A DNA stretch of 64,000 nucleotides from Streptomyces sp. NBC_01262 (lineage in GTDB: Bacteria > Actinomycetota > Actinomycetes > Streptomycetales > Streptomycetaceae): assembly GCF_036226365.1 (NCBI RefSeq), contig NZ_CP108462.1:4152501-4216500 (forward strand), read 5' to 3'. Shown in pieces: positions 34,201 through 42,497 of the stretch. Made by a program: the position numbers and the translations under genes. Position 1 is the first letter of the stretch, and every line of letters begins with the position of its first letter. Under the pieces are notes generated by a model that saw nothing but the letters and a program-made list of their open reading frames with translations, searched no databases and was not told the DNA's origin.

Positions 34201-34450
34201 AGCGGCCGCCCTGCCCGCCCTCACCGCTCTCGCCCTTGATGGCGGCATGATCAACGGCACCCTGGCCACCACTCGGCCCTGGCCACTCATTGAGGACATA
34301 TTCCTCCACGACCTGGCCCACGACGACAACTACGCGGCCCTCCCCCGCCTCTTCCCGGGGCTGCTCAGCCTCTCCATCAACACCGACGACGACCGGATCG
34401 AAGCAGCGATCGTCTCCGCCCTCCCCCACGTACCGCTCACCAGGCTCTGA
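31244..34450 (+). CDS. Trypsin-NACHT-LRR protein (STAND/NLR-like conflict ATPase)
   Basis: 1068 residues. Residues 1-200 form a trypsin-like serine protease with His38 (LTAAHVIAD), Asp71 (CDIALL) and Ser162 (GMSGAAVF). Residues 300-600 form a NACHT NTPase: Walker A GVAGSGKTT (Lys312), Walker B LLLIDGIDEIPE (about 388-398), sensor region WLVTSRPSA, and a winged-helix-like VDFVHRTFQDYLGAKAA. After a helical spacer, residues of about 852-1068 are roughly nine leucine-rich units of 22-26 residues (LRGLRLKDCPRIGDLSPLATL is one, given short as LRGLRLKDCPRIGDLSPL). This is an NLR-like layout: LRR sensor, NACHT switch, protease effector. Bacterial NACHT proteins are known to act in phage defence. Two TTA codons (31643 and 32276) predict bldA dependence. 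The ATG is 5 bases after Trypco2. Confidence 0.9.
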   Translation: MPGPAPDPVRERIAAVFSGGRQGSGYLLTPQLVLTAAHVIADDEDVRVVVPGGRGPVECDSVNSWQSEDCDIALLYANEDLVQFPDTAMRWGRPASLAPIRDCQAIGFPHVQRGPGGKLDTEQIVGTFKPGSGLLGGRYVLDSDHTPPAPRPDGGSPWAGMSGAAVFSDGVFLGVITTDPQGWQHGRVEVTAAHVLLDKAPFMRTLEYSAPSPVVVTPPGQPTGPDVDFEVRFADYTARRHGTLTIFGVDLADSSRAEWPLDAAYLSLEAAASDRRAREYSTASAPAPPQPADQALAGHDRVLLRGVAGSGKTTLVQWLAVSAARQELGQYLHHLRDRIPFVLPLRTLIRRDGLPDPASFLAAVRNPLAEAQPPGWASRVLTAGRALLLIDGIDEIPEPDRERVRVWLRDLLAAFPGNLWLVTSRPSAVADSWLAADGFTELTLSPMSRDDISAFVARWHAAVRTTVQDPEERTRLAAYEASLLTALRTKQDLGRLATNPLMCGLISALHRDRRGYLPHGRKELYDAALSMLLARRDRERDLDVQLTEEPQIQLLQKLAYWLIRNGQAEMDRADALDLITAALPLMPAVAALGDARQVYDHLLLRSGLLREPADGTVDFVHRTFQDYLGAKAAVEERDFDLMVRNAHHDQWEDVIRLAVAHARPAERARLLRKLIARGDRTKSHRTRLHLLATACLEHATELDPAVRTEVEQRAAALIPPRTVNEAIALATAGPVVLELLPGPEGLTYREAEAVVATATRIPVDASIPLLARFREHPSTDVLIELAWAWPTFDTEYYAAEIIAHVPENKIYLVAQSPLELDVLHSLGGRPRVTVNGAFRSDRLLASLSSGRLIQLALQHNPEIDDLAFIAGFPGLRGLRLKDCPRIGDLSPLATLSLDSLSLEAMPGIADLQSLSSLTKLQRIEIQQHIPGTSLTALPLAAPLIFLDFATEALLTTGLRGLANWPTLERLSIASTAGELTPSDWDEAAALPALTALALDGGMINGTLATTRPWPLIEDIFLHDLAHDDNYAALPRLFPGLLSLSINTDDDRIEAAIVSALPHVPLTRL

Positions 34451-34466
34451 CCCCAGGAGAAACCGC

Positions 34467-34919
34467 ATGGCCAAACAGCTCGACGCCCAGACCCGCACCT
34501 GGCTCCAGGAACCCCGCTTCTGGCAGCTGGCGACCCTGAACGCGGACGGGTCGCCCCAGCTGACCCCCATGTGGGCCGGCCTCCACGGGGCGGACGGAGC
34601 CGAGTACGTCGTGATCAACACCTCCGTCGGCCGCCTCAAGGAGGAGAACCTGCGCCGGGACCCACGCGTGTCCCTGTCCTGCTTCGACACGGAGAACCCG
34701 TACGACAGGGTGGAGGTACGCGGCCGGGCCGTTCGCTTCATCGAGGGCGATGAGGCTGTGCGCGTCATGGACCGGCTGGCGCAGACCTACCTCGGCACGG
34801 AGACGTTCCCGTGGCTGATGGAGGGCGAGCAGCGGGTCGCGGTGCTGATCGAACCGGAGCACGTGCACCGGACGGTCGGGGTCGAGCCGTTCCGGGCGGG
34901 CACGGGGCCAGGGGCCTGA
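34467..34919 (+). CDS. PPOX-class (split-barrel) F420/flavin-dependent enzyme
   Basis: 150 residues of the split beta-barrel family: WQLATLNADGSPQLTPMW at the N-terminus, then YVVINTSVGRLKEENLRRDP and VEVRGRAVRFIEGDE. Members reduce small molecules with F420H2 or FMN; the substrate is unknown. The start follows AGGAGA and lies 17 bases after the NACHT gene, so the two may be co-transcribed, but a functional link is not evident. A strong terminator follows the stop. Confidence 0.85.
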   Translation: MAKQLDAQTRTWLQEPRFWQLATLNADGSPQLTPMWAGLHGADGAEYVVINTSVGRLKEENLRRDPRVSLSCFDTENPYDRVEVRGRAVRFIEGDEAVRVMDRLAQTYLGTETFPWLMEGEQRVAVLIEPEHVHRTVGVEPFRAGTGPGA

Positions 34920-34930
34920 AAAACGCAGAA

Positions 34931-34971
34931 ATGGGGCTGCCCCGGACCAATACGGTCCGGGGCAGCCCCAT
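34931..34971. terminator. Bidirectional terminator
   Basis: Perfect 18-bp inverted repeat ATGGGGCTGCCCCGGACC (34931-34948) and its complement (34954-34971) with loop AATAC, between the PPOX gene and convergent clpC. On the minus strand it is followed by TTCTGCGTTTTTC. Confidence 0.9.
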
Positions 34972-34980
34972 TACGTCGCG

Positions 34981-37506
<2,526 letters not shown>

Positions 37507-37699
37507 CGTTATCGCTCCTCAGAGCGGTCGGGCAGTTAGGGGTCGGTCCCCTCCCTGTCCTTCCGCATGCTAGTCCCGCACAGCGGGGCAGCTCTTCTCA
37601 ACCGTCGACACCCGGCCGGGACCGTTAGCCCCAACCAGCCGACAACAGCTCCAACCCGATGGTGCGAGACGATGTTCCCGCAGGCCAGGCGGATGCACC

Positions 37700-37724
37700 T
37701 TTATCCAGTACGCCCAGGGCGAAC
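37700..37724 (-). promoter_or_regulatory. Candidate ClgR box and clpC promoter
   Basis: GTACGCCCAGGGCGAAC (37708-37724) is a dyad GTnCGC-N5-GCGnAC, matching the CGC-N5-GCG core bound by ClgR, the activator of clp genes in actinobacteria. On the minus strand it is followed at once by GGATAAAG, a fair -10 element (GATAAA, 37705-37700), which would put the box over the -35 region, as expected for an activator. The gene-free stretch 37507-37934 holds this promoter and otherwise shows nothing recognisable. Confidence 0.5.
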
Positions 37725-37934
37725 GCCCTCCTCGCCGACACGCCAGTCGTCCCTTCCCACTAGGAGTTTCTTACCCGCTCGCACTGACACTCCATGCCGT
37801 ATTCACCATAGGTGTCTGCTAAGGGCGAACAGGCTTGCGCGGGAATGGGCCGATCGGCGGCCGTCCGGTGATTACGGAAGGTAGCGCTGCGCCACTCCTC
37901 GTAACCTGAGGCGCTCGCGTCAGTTGCACACGAC

Positions 37935-38393
37935 ATGGACGCGTACGCGTACGACGTGCTCGATGTGCCAGCCGAAGCGGGCTTCGCGGTCCTGGACCGC
38001 TTCCCGTCGGCGGAATCCACCGGCCCGGTGGCCCTGCGCGGGCGGCGGATGCAGTTCCTGGTGGCGCCGGGCGGCGCGGAGGAGCTGCCGGGGCTGCTGG
38101 ACTGGCTGGAGTGGAGCGGGATCCCGCTCGATCTGGTGCCGCTGAACGGCAGGGAGGCCGCCTGCCACCATTACGCCTCGGTGTGGCTGCGGCCTCCCGG
38201 TCCGGAGGGGTGCCTGCCCGCGCTCAGCCTTGCGGCCGGCGCGGCGGGCGTCGGCCTGGCGGCCCTGGTGTCCGCACTGGCGAACGCCTGCCACCGGGTC
38301 CGGCTGCTGCGCTACGTGCCGGATCAGCCGTGTTCCTTCTCGTACGCCTCGCGAATGGTCGCGGGGACGCGGCCGCGGTCGTTGACCTCGTAG
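37935..38393 (+). CDS. Conserved hypothetical protein, unknown function
   Basis: 152 residues with strong G/C third-position bias, so it is likely real. The core is a small alpha/beta domain (YDVLDVPAEAGFAVLDRF, GRRMQFLVAPGGAEELP, GLLDWLEWSGIPLDLVPL) followed by a VWLRPPGPEG motif and a helical Ala/Leu-rich segment. I do not recognise the family, though the VWLRPP pattern suggests a relative of the bifunctional primase/polymerase-associated proteins of Streptomyces. It lies beside lsr2, and its last 70 bases overlap the lsr2 3' end on the other strand. Confidence 0.65.
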   Translation: MDAYAYDVLDVPAEAGFAVLDRFPSAESTGPVALRGRRMQFLVAPGGAEELPGLLDWLEWSGIPLDLVPLNGREAACHHYASVWLRPPGPEGCLPALSLAAGAAGVGLAALVSALANACHRVRLLRYVPDQPCSFSYASRMVAGTRPRSLTS

Positions 38394-38668
38394 CCCTTCT
38401 CCTTGGCCCACGCGCGGATCTTCGCGGTGTCCTGGCCCGCCGGGGAACCGGCACGGACGGCGCCCTTGGGCGCACGGCCACGGCCGGCCCGGCCACCCGT
38501 GCGGCGACCGCTGTCCAGGTAGGGGGTCAGCAGACCACGAAGCTTGTCCGCGTTGGCGGTGGTGAGATCGATCTCGTAGGTCACTCCATCGAGTGCGAAC
38601 GTCACGGTCTCATCCGCCTCGCCGCCGTCGAGGTCGTCAACAAGAAGGACCTGAACCTTCTGTGCCAC
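38324..38668 (-). CDS. lsr2: Lsr2 nucleoid-associated protein
   Basis: 114 residues. N-terminal dimerisation domain (MAQKVQVLLVDDLDGGEAD, GVTYEIDLTTANADKLR), basic linker, and C-terminal DNA-binding domain with the minor-groove loop (KIRAWAKEKGYEVNDRGRVP, which contains the RGR element). Lsr2 coats AT-rich DNA, silences acquired genes and many specialised-metabolite clusters, and is the functional analogue of H-NS. The GTG at 38668 was chosen to give the standard N-terminus; the longer frame adds a non-homologous 21 residues. Confidence 0.96.
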   Translation of the reverse strand: MAQKVQVLLVDDLDGGEADETVTFALDGVTYEIDLTTANADKLRGLLTPYLDSGRRTGGRAGRGRAPKGAVRAGSPAGQDTAKIRAWAKEKGYEVNDRGRVPATIREAYEKEHG

Positions 38669-38812
38669 CGGCTTCCCTTTCATCGAATACGGATTAACAG
38701 TAAAAGCAAAGCGCCTTTTCCCCGAAAACACAAACCCCTTGGACGAACTGCTTCGGATCTGAGCGCGCTCTCAGGGGCACGATTCGGACATACCGACAGT
38801 CCGGTCCGCAGT

Positions 38813-39331
38813 TCAGAGGTGCAGCAGCATGCGGCTGTTACCCAAGGTGTTGGGTTTCACTCGTTCGAGGTCCAGGAACTCCGCGACTCCCTCGTCATTG
38901 GAACGCAGCAGCTCACCGAAGACATCACCGTCGACAGGTGTCTCACCGATCTCGACGAAGCCGTGCTTCGCGAAGAAGTCCACTTCGAAGGTGAGACAGA
39001 AAATTCGCCGCACTCCCAGCCAGCGAGCGGTGTGCAGCAGCTTCTCCAGGACCAGGTGACCGATGCCCTTCCCGTGGTATGCGGGATCCACCGCAAGAGT
39101 ACGCACCTCGGCGAGGTCCTCCCACATCACATGGAGAGCGCCACAAGCGATGACTTCGGCGTCCTGATCCCGTTCGGCGACCCAGAACTCCTGGATGTCC
39201 TCGTAAAGCGTCACGGTCGGCTTGTCGAGCAGGATGCGATCGCGCACATAGGAGTCGAGCAACGCCCGTACGGCATGGACATCGCCCGTACGCGCCCGCC
39301 GGATCGTGACGTCTTTTGATGCAGGGGACAT
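38813..39331 (-). CDS. argA: N-acetylglutamate synthase (ArgA-type GNAT)
   Basis: 172-residue GNAT acetyltransferase. The acetyl-CoA site reads VRTLAVDPAYHGKGIGHLVL. The IRRARTGDVHAVRALLDSYV start, LYEDIQEFWVAE, GALHVMWEDLAEVRTLAV and the end VKPNTLGNSRMLLHL match the single-domain actinobacterial N-acetylglutamate synthase (Mycobacterium Rv2747 type) as I recall it. It would begin arginine synthesis by acetylating glutamate. It is 9 bases downstream of the BlaI-type regulator gene, probably co-transcribed. Confidence 0.85.
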   Translation of the reverse strand: MSPASKDVTIRRARTGDVHAVRALLDSYVRDRILLDKPTVTLYEDIQEFWVAERDQDAEVIACGALHVMWEDLAEVRTLAVDPAYHGKGIGHLVLEKLLHTARWLGVRRIFCLTFEVDFFAKHGFVEIGETPVDGDVFGELLRSNDEGVAEFLDLERVKPNTLGNSRMLLHL

Positions 39332-39340
39332 GAGCGGACG

Positions 39341-39736
39341 CTATCGCCCGCCGGGTTCGTCCGGCGCCGCGGGGTCGGTGGACTGGACTACGCGCATTGC
39401 GTCGCGCAGGGCTTCTCGCTGTTCCGGCGACATCATGCCGAAGAAGGCCACAAGGGCGGCGGCGGGGTTGTCGCTCGCGGACCAGGCCTCGTTCATCAGA
39501 GCCGCCGAGTAAGCGGCCCTGGTGGAAACCGCCTCATAGCGATAGGCGCGGCCTTCGGCTTCCCGCCGGAGCCAGCCCTTCTGATGGAGGTTGTCCATTA
39601 CGGTCATGACCGTCGTGTACGCGATCGTACGGTCCTGGCGCAGGTCTTCCAGCACTTCGCGAACCGTCACCGGGCGGTTCCACTCCCACACCCGGGTCAT
39701 GACGGCGTCTTCGAGGTCACCCAATGGACGCGGCAC
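39341..39736 (-). CDS. BlaI/MecI/CopY-family transcriptional repressor
   Basis: 131 residues. Winged helix: LGDLEDAVMTRVWEWNRPVT, VREVLEDLRQDRTIAYTTVM, then TVMDNLHQKGWLRRE and a dimerisation tail. BlaI-type repressors bind palindromic operators and are often inactivated by proteolysis or metal. No BlaR-type sensor is adjacent. The GTG start at 39736 lies 1 base from a CCCGA/TCGGG dyad that could be its own operator. It sits just upstream of argA. Confidence 0.88.
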   Translation of the reverse strand: MPRPLGDLEDAVMTRVWEWNRPVTVREVLEDLRQDRTIAYTTVMTVMDNLHQKGWLRREAEGRAYRYEAVSTRAAYSAALMNEAWSASDNPAAALVAFFGMMSPEQREALRDAMRVVQSTDPAAPDEPGGR

Positions 39737-39737
39737 A

Positions 39738-39754
39738 CCCGAATACTAGTCGGG
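39738..39754. promoter_or_regulatory. Dyad before the BlaI-type gene
   Basis: CCCGAATACTAGTCGGG: 5-bp arms around ATACTAG, immediately before the GTG start. The TACTAG centre and position fit an autoregulatory site that may overlap the -10 region. Confidence 0.4.
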
Positions 39755-39786
39755 CGCCGGTGGCAAATGCCGGAAATAATGCGGAA

Positions 39787-39957
39787 TTAGGACCTGTCCG
39801 CCTGTCGGGTGGCCTCCGCCTGGGCGAGGGCGGAGTCCACCGCGGCGTCTTCCTTCGACTTGTTGGCCCCGCCCTGGCTCTTGATCAGAGTCCGGATGAG
39901 GAAGATGAAGGCGATCGCCATCACCGTCGGGGGCACGAGTGCGGAGACGTAGTCCAT
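39787..39957 (-). CDS. Small single-pass membrane protein
   Basis: 56 residues: a hydrophobic helix (VSALVPPTVMAIAFIFLI) followed by an acidic/polar tail (KSKEDAAVDSALAQAEA). No known domain. The orientation is likely N-out with a cytoplasmic tail. It is 34 bases downstream of the next gene on the same strand and could be co-transcribed with it. Short, so of moderate confidence, but the composition is convincing. Confidence 0.65.
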   Translation of the reverse strand: MDYVSALVPPTVMAIAFIFLIRTLIKSQGGANKSKEDAAVDSALAQAEATRQADRS

Positions 39958-39991
39958 GGGTCCAGAGTAGCCACGGCGCCTCCGCACCCGT

Positions 39992-40606
39992 TCAGCCGGT
40001 CGCCCGCTGCTCCTCCTCGGGAGGCGGCGGCTTGGGCGGGTCCTGGGGAGCCGGGGGGCTGTCGGGGCGGCGCCTGGGCCAGATCTCGCCGGGGGTCGGC
40101 ACCTTGCGCTTGGGGTCGGCGCCCGGTTTGCCCTTCGCGGGCTCCCCGCTGCGCCCGCCGGGGAGGGCGAGCAGCCGGGGCCGCACCGGACCGGCCGGGG
40201 CCGGGATACGGGCCTCCAGACGGGCCCGTACGTCCAGCTCGGCGAGTTGTTCGCAGCGGTGGAGCAGACCGAGCCGGCGGCGCTGCTCGATGGCCCCGCA
40301 GGGCTGGGCGCGCAGCATGCGCAGCGCGGCCAGGTCGTCGGGCCCGGGGACGTAGCCGGTGTCGAGCGCACCGCGCAGCCGTTCGAGATAGCCGGCGGAG
40401 CTGCCAGGCAGGGCGGCCCGGTAACGGGCCAGCTCGGCGAACAGGAAGGTGCGCAGGCGTCCGCCCTCCCGGCTCGCCTCCTCCACCGCCTCGGCGAGCC
40501 GGAGGCAGTCCTGGACATCCTCGGGGGTGGGTCGGGTGCTGCTGGACTGAAGGGCCGCTTCGAGGGCGCGCCGGAGCACGCGCAGTTCATCCGCGCTGAA
40601 CGCCAT
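39992..40606 (-). CDS. Conserved hypothetical protein with Pro-rich tail
   Basis: 204 residues from the Met at 40606 (MAFSADELRVLRRALEAAL). The first 130 residues are helical with DVQDCLRLAEAVEEASREG and RTFLFAELARYRAALPG; the last 60 are Pro/Lys/Arg-rich and probably disordered. No family is recognised. It sits 107 bases downstream of coaX on the same strand. The longer start at 40636 adds ten residues without character. Confidence 0.65.
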   Translation of the reverse strand: MAFSADELRVLRRALEAALQSSSTRPTPEDVQDCLRLAEAVEEASREGGRLRTFLFAELARYRAALPGSSAGYLERLRGALDTGYVPGPDDLAALRMLRAQPCGAIEQRRRLGLLHRCEQLAELDVRARLEARIPAPAGPVRPRLLALPGGRSGEPAKGKPGADPKRKVPTPGEIWPRRRPDSPPAPQDPPKPPPPEEEQRATG

Positions 40607-40713
40607 ACCGCCTCGGGACCCGTGTGGCGTGGGCATGAGATGACTTTACGTACTAACCGGACAAACGCCGCGTAACCAGATATGCCCGGCGTGCCGTGGC
40701 CCGTCCCTGTTCG

Positions 40714-41511
40714 CTAGGTCGTGGCCACGTTGCGCTCGTAGACCAGGCGCAGGCCGATCAGGGTGAGCCAGGGCTCGTGGACGTCGATGGTGGTGGACTC
40801 GCCGAGGACGAGGGGCGCCAGGCCGCCGGTGGCGATGACGGTGACGTCGTCGGGGTCGTCGGCGAGCTCGCGGGCCATGCGCTCGGCGACGCCGTCGACC
40901 TGGCCGGCGAAGCCGTAGAGGATGCCGGACTGCATGGCCTCGATGGTGTTCTTGCCGATGACGCTGCGGGGGCGGGTGAGCTCGACCTTGCGCAGTTGCG
41001 CGCCGCGGGCGCCGAGGGCGTCGACGGAGATCTCGATGCCAGGGGCGATGGCTCCGCCCGCGTACTCGCCGCGGGCGGTGACGGCGTCGAAGGTGGTGGC
41101 GGTGCCGAAGTCGACGACGATGCAGGGGCCGCCGTACAGGTGGACGGCGGCGGCGGAGTTGATGACGCGGTCGGAGCCGACTTCCTTGGGGTTGTCGGTG
41201 AGGACGGGGATGCCGGTCTTGACCCCGGGCTCGACCAGGACGGCGGGGACGTCGCCGTAGTAGCGGCGGGTGACCTCGCGCATCTCGTGAAAGACGGAGG
41301 GCACGGTGGAGCAGATGGCGATGCCGTCGATGCCGTCGCCGAGCTCCTCGCCGAGCAGCGGGTGCATGCCCATGAGGCCGTTGAGGAGGACGGCGATCTC
41401 GTCGGCGGTGCGGCGCTGGTCGGTGGAGATGCGCCAGTGCTCGACGATCTCCTCACCGTCGAAGAGACCGAGGACGGTGTGGGTGTTGCCGACGTCGATG
41501 GTGAGGAGCAT
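40714..41511 (-). CDS. coaX: Type III pantothenate kinase
   Basis: First committed step of CoA synthesis: phosphorylates pantothenate. 265 residues of the ASKHA fold: LLTIDVGNTHTVLGLFDG (ATP phosphate loop), GSDRVINSAAAVHLYG, and VVDFGTATTFDAV with the catalytic Asp, then GAIAPGIEISVDAL. The ATG overlaps the nadC stop (ATGA). It is the last gene of a five-gene coupled operon that also makes pantothenate (panC), the substrate of this enzyme. Confidence 0.96.
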   Translation of the reverse strand: MLLTIDVGNTHTVLGLFDGEEIVEHWRISTDQRRTADEIAVLLNGLMGMHPLLGEELGDGIDGIAICSTVPSVFHEMREVTRRYYGDVPAVLVEPGVKTGIPVLTDNPKEVGSDRVINSAAAVHLYGGPCIVVDFGTATTFDAVTARGEYAGGAIAPGIEISVDALGARGAQLRKVELTRPRSVIGKNTIEAMQSGILYGFAGQVDGVAERMARELADDPDDVTVIATGGLAPLVLGESTTIDVHEPWLTLIGLRLVYERNVATT

Positions 41512-42497
41512 CAGTTACCCGTACGCAGATCGAGGCCGATGTCGAGGATCGGGGAGGAGTGGGTGAGGCCTCCGACCGCCAGGTAGTCCACGCCGGTGTC
41601 GGCGTACGCGCGGGCGTTGGCGAGGGTGAGGCGGCCGGAGGACTCCAGGGCGGCCCGGCCGGCGACCAGGGCGACGGCCTCCTCGGTCTCGGCAGGGGTG
41701 AAGTTGTCCAGCAGGATCAGGTCGGCGCCCGCGTCCAGCACCTCGCGGACCTGGTGAAGGGTGTCGACCTCGACCTCGATGTCCAGGTCGGGGAACTCCT
41801 CGCGGACGGCCTTGAAGGCGTTGGCCACGCCGCCCGCCGCGATCACGTGGTTGTCCTTGACGAGCGCCGCGTCGGACAGCGACATGCGGTGGTTGACGCC
41901 GCCGCCGCAGCGGACCGCGTACTTTTCCAGCGCGCGCAGGCCGGGAGTCGTCTTGCGCGTGTCGCGCACGCGGGCCTTGGTGCCCTCCAGGGCGTCCACC
42001 CACTCGCGGGTCGCGGTGGCGATGCCGGACAGGCGGCAGAGCAGGTTGAGCGCGCTGCGCTCGCCGGTCAGCAGGTCGCGGGTGCGGGAGCGTACGGAGA
42101 GCAGCACCTGGCCGGCCTCGACCGGGTCGCCGTCCTCGACGTGGCGCTCGACCTCGAACTCGTCGGTGCAGACCACGGACAGGATCGCCTCGGCGATGCG
42201 CAGGCCGGACACCACGCCCGCCTCGCGGGCGGTGAAGTCGCCGGTCGCGACGGCGTCCTCGGGGACGGTGGCCACGGTCGTGACGTCCACACCGCCGTCC
42301 AGGTCCTCGGCGATCGCCAGGTTCGCGATGTCCTCGACCTCGATCGGGTCGAGCCCGGCGTCGGCGAGGAGCTGGGCGAGCGCGGGGTCCAGGCCGCACT
42401 CGTACGCCTCCTCGGAGCCGCCTGCGCAGCCGCAGTCGTCGCCGCACCCCCCGGCCGTCTGCTCAGGCGGGAGGAGGGGAAGTTCGGGCGTGCTCAT
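41511..42497 (-). CDS. nadC: Nicotinate-nucleotide pyrophosphorylase (quinolinate PRTase)
   Basis: Converts quinolinate and PRPP to nicotinate mononucleotide in NAD synthesis. 328 residues, about 35 longer than usual because of a Cys-rich N-terminal extension (TAGGCGDDCGCAGG). Core motifs: LTGERSALNLLCRLSGIAT, RKTTPGLRALEKYAVRCGGG and LLDNFTP. It overlaps nadB (ATGA) upstream and coaX downstream. The extension might bind a metal; a catalytic need for it is not known. nadA is not in this operon. Confidence 0.96.
   Translation of the reverse strand: MSTPELPLLPPEQTAGGCGDDCGCAGGSEEAYECGLDPALAQLLADAGLDPIEVEDIANLAIAEDLDGGVDVTTVATVPEDAVATGDFTAREAGVVSGLRIAEAILSVVCTDEFEVERHVEDGDPVEAGQVLLSVRSRTRDLLTGERSALNLLCRLSGIATATREWVDALEGTKARVRDTRKTTPGLRALEKYAVRCGGGVNHRMSLSDAALVKDNHVIAAGGVANAFKAVREEFPDLDIEVEVDTLHQVREVLDAGADLILLDNFTPAETEEAVALVAGRAALESSGRLTLANARAYADTGVDYLAVGGLTHSSPILDIGLDLRTGN

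Noticed and set aside
31239..34450. Avs-type (STAND nuclease) antiphage protein
   Set aside because: No nuclease effector is visible; the N-terminal effector is a trypsin-like protease, so the NACHT/NLR-like label is used.
37806..37826. Second ClgR-like site (GTTCGCCCTTAGCAGAC on the minus strand)
   Set aside because: Lacks the GCG half; not a real dyad.
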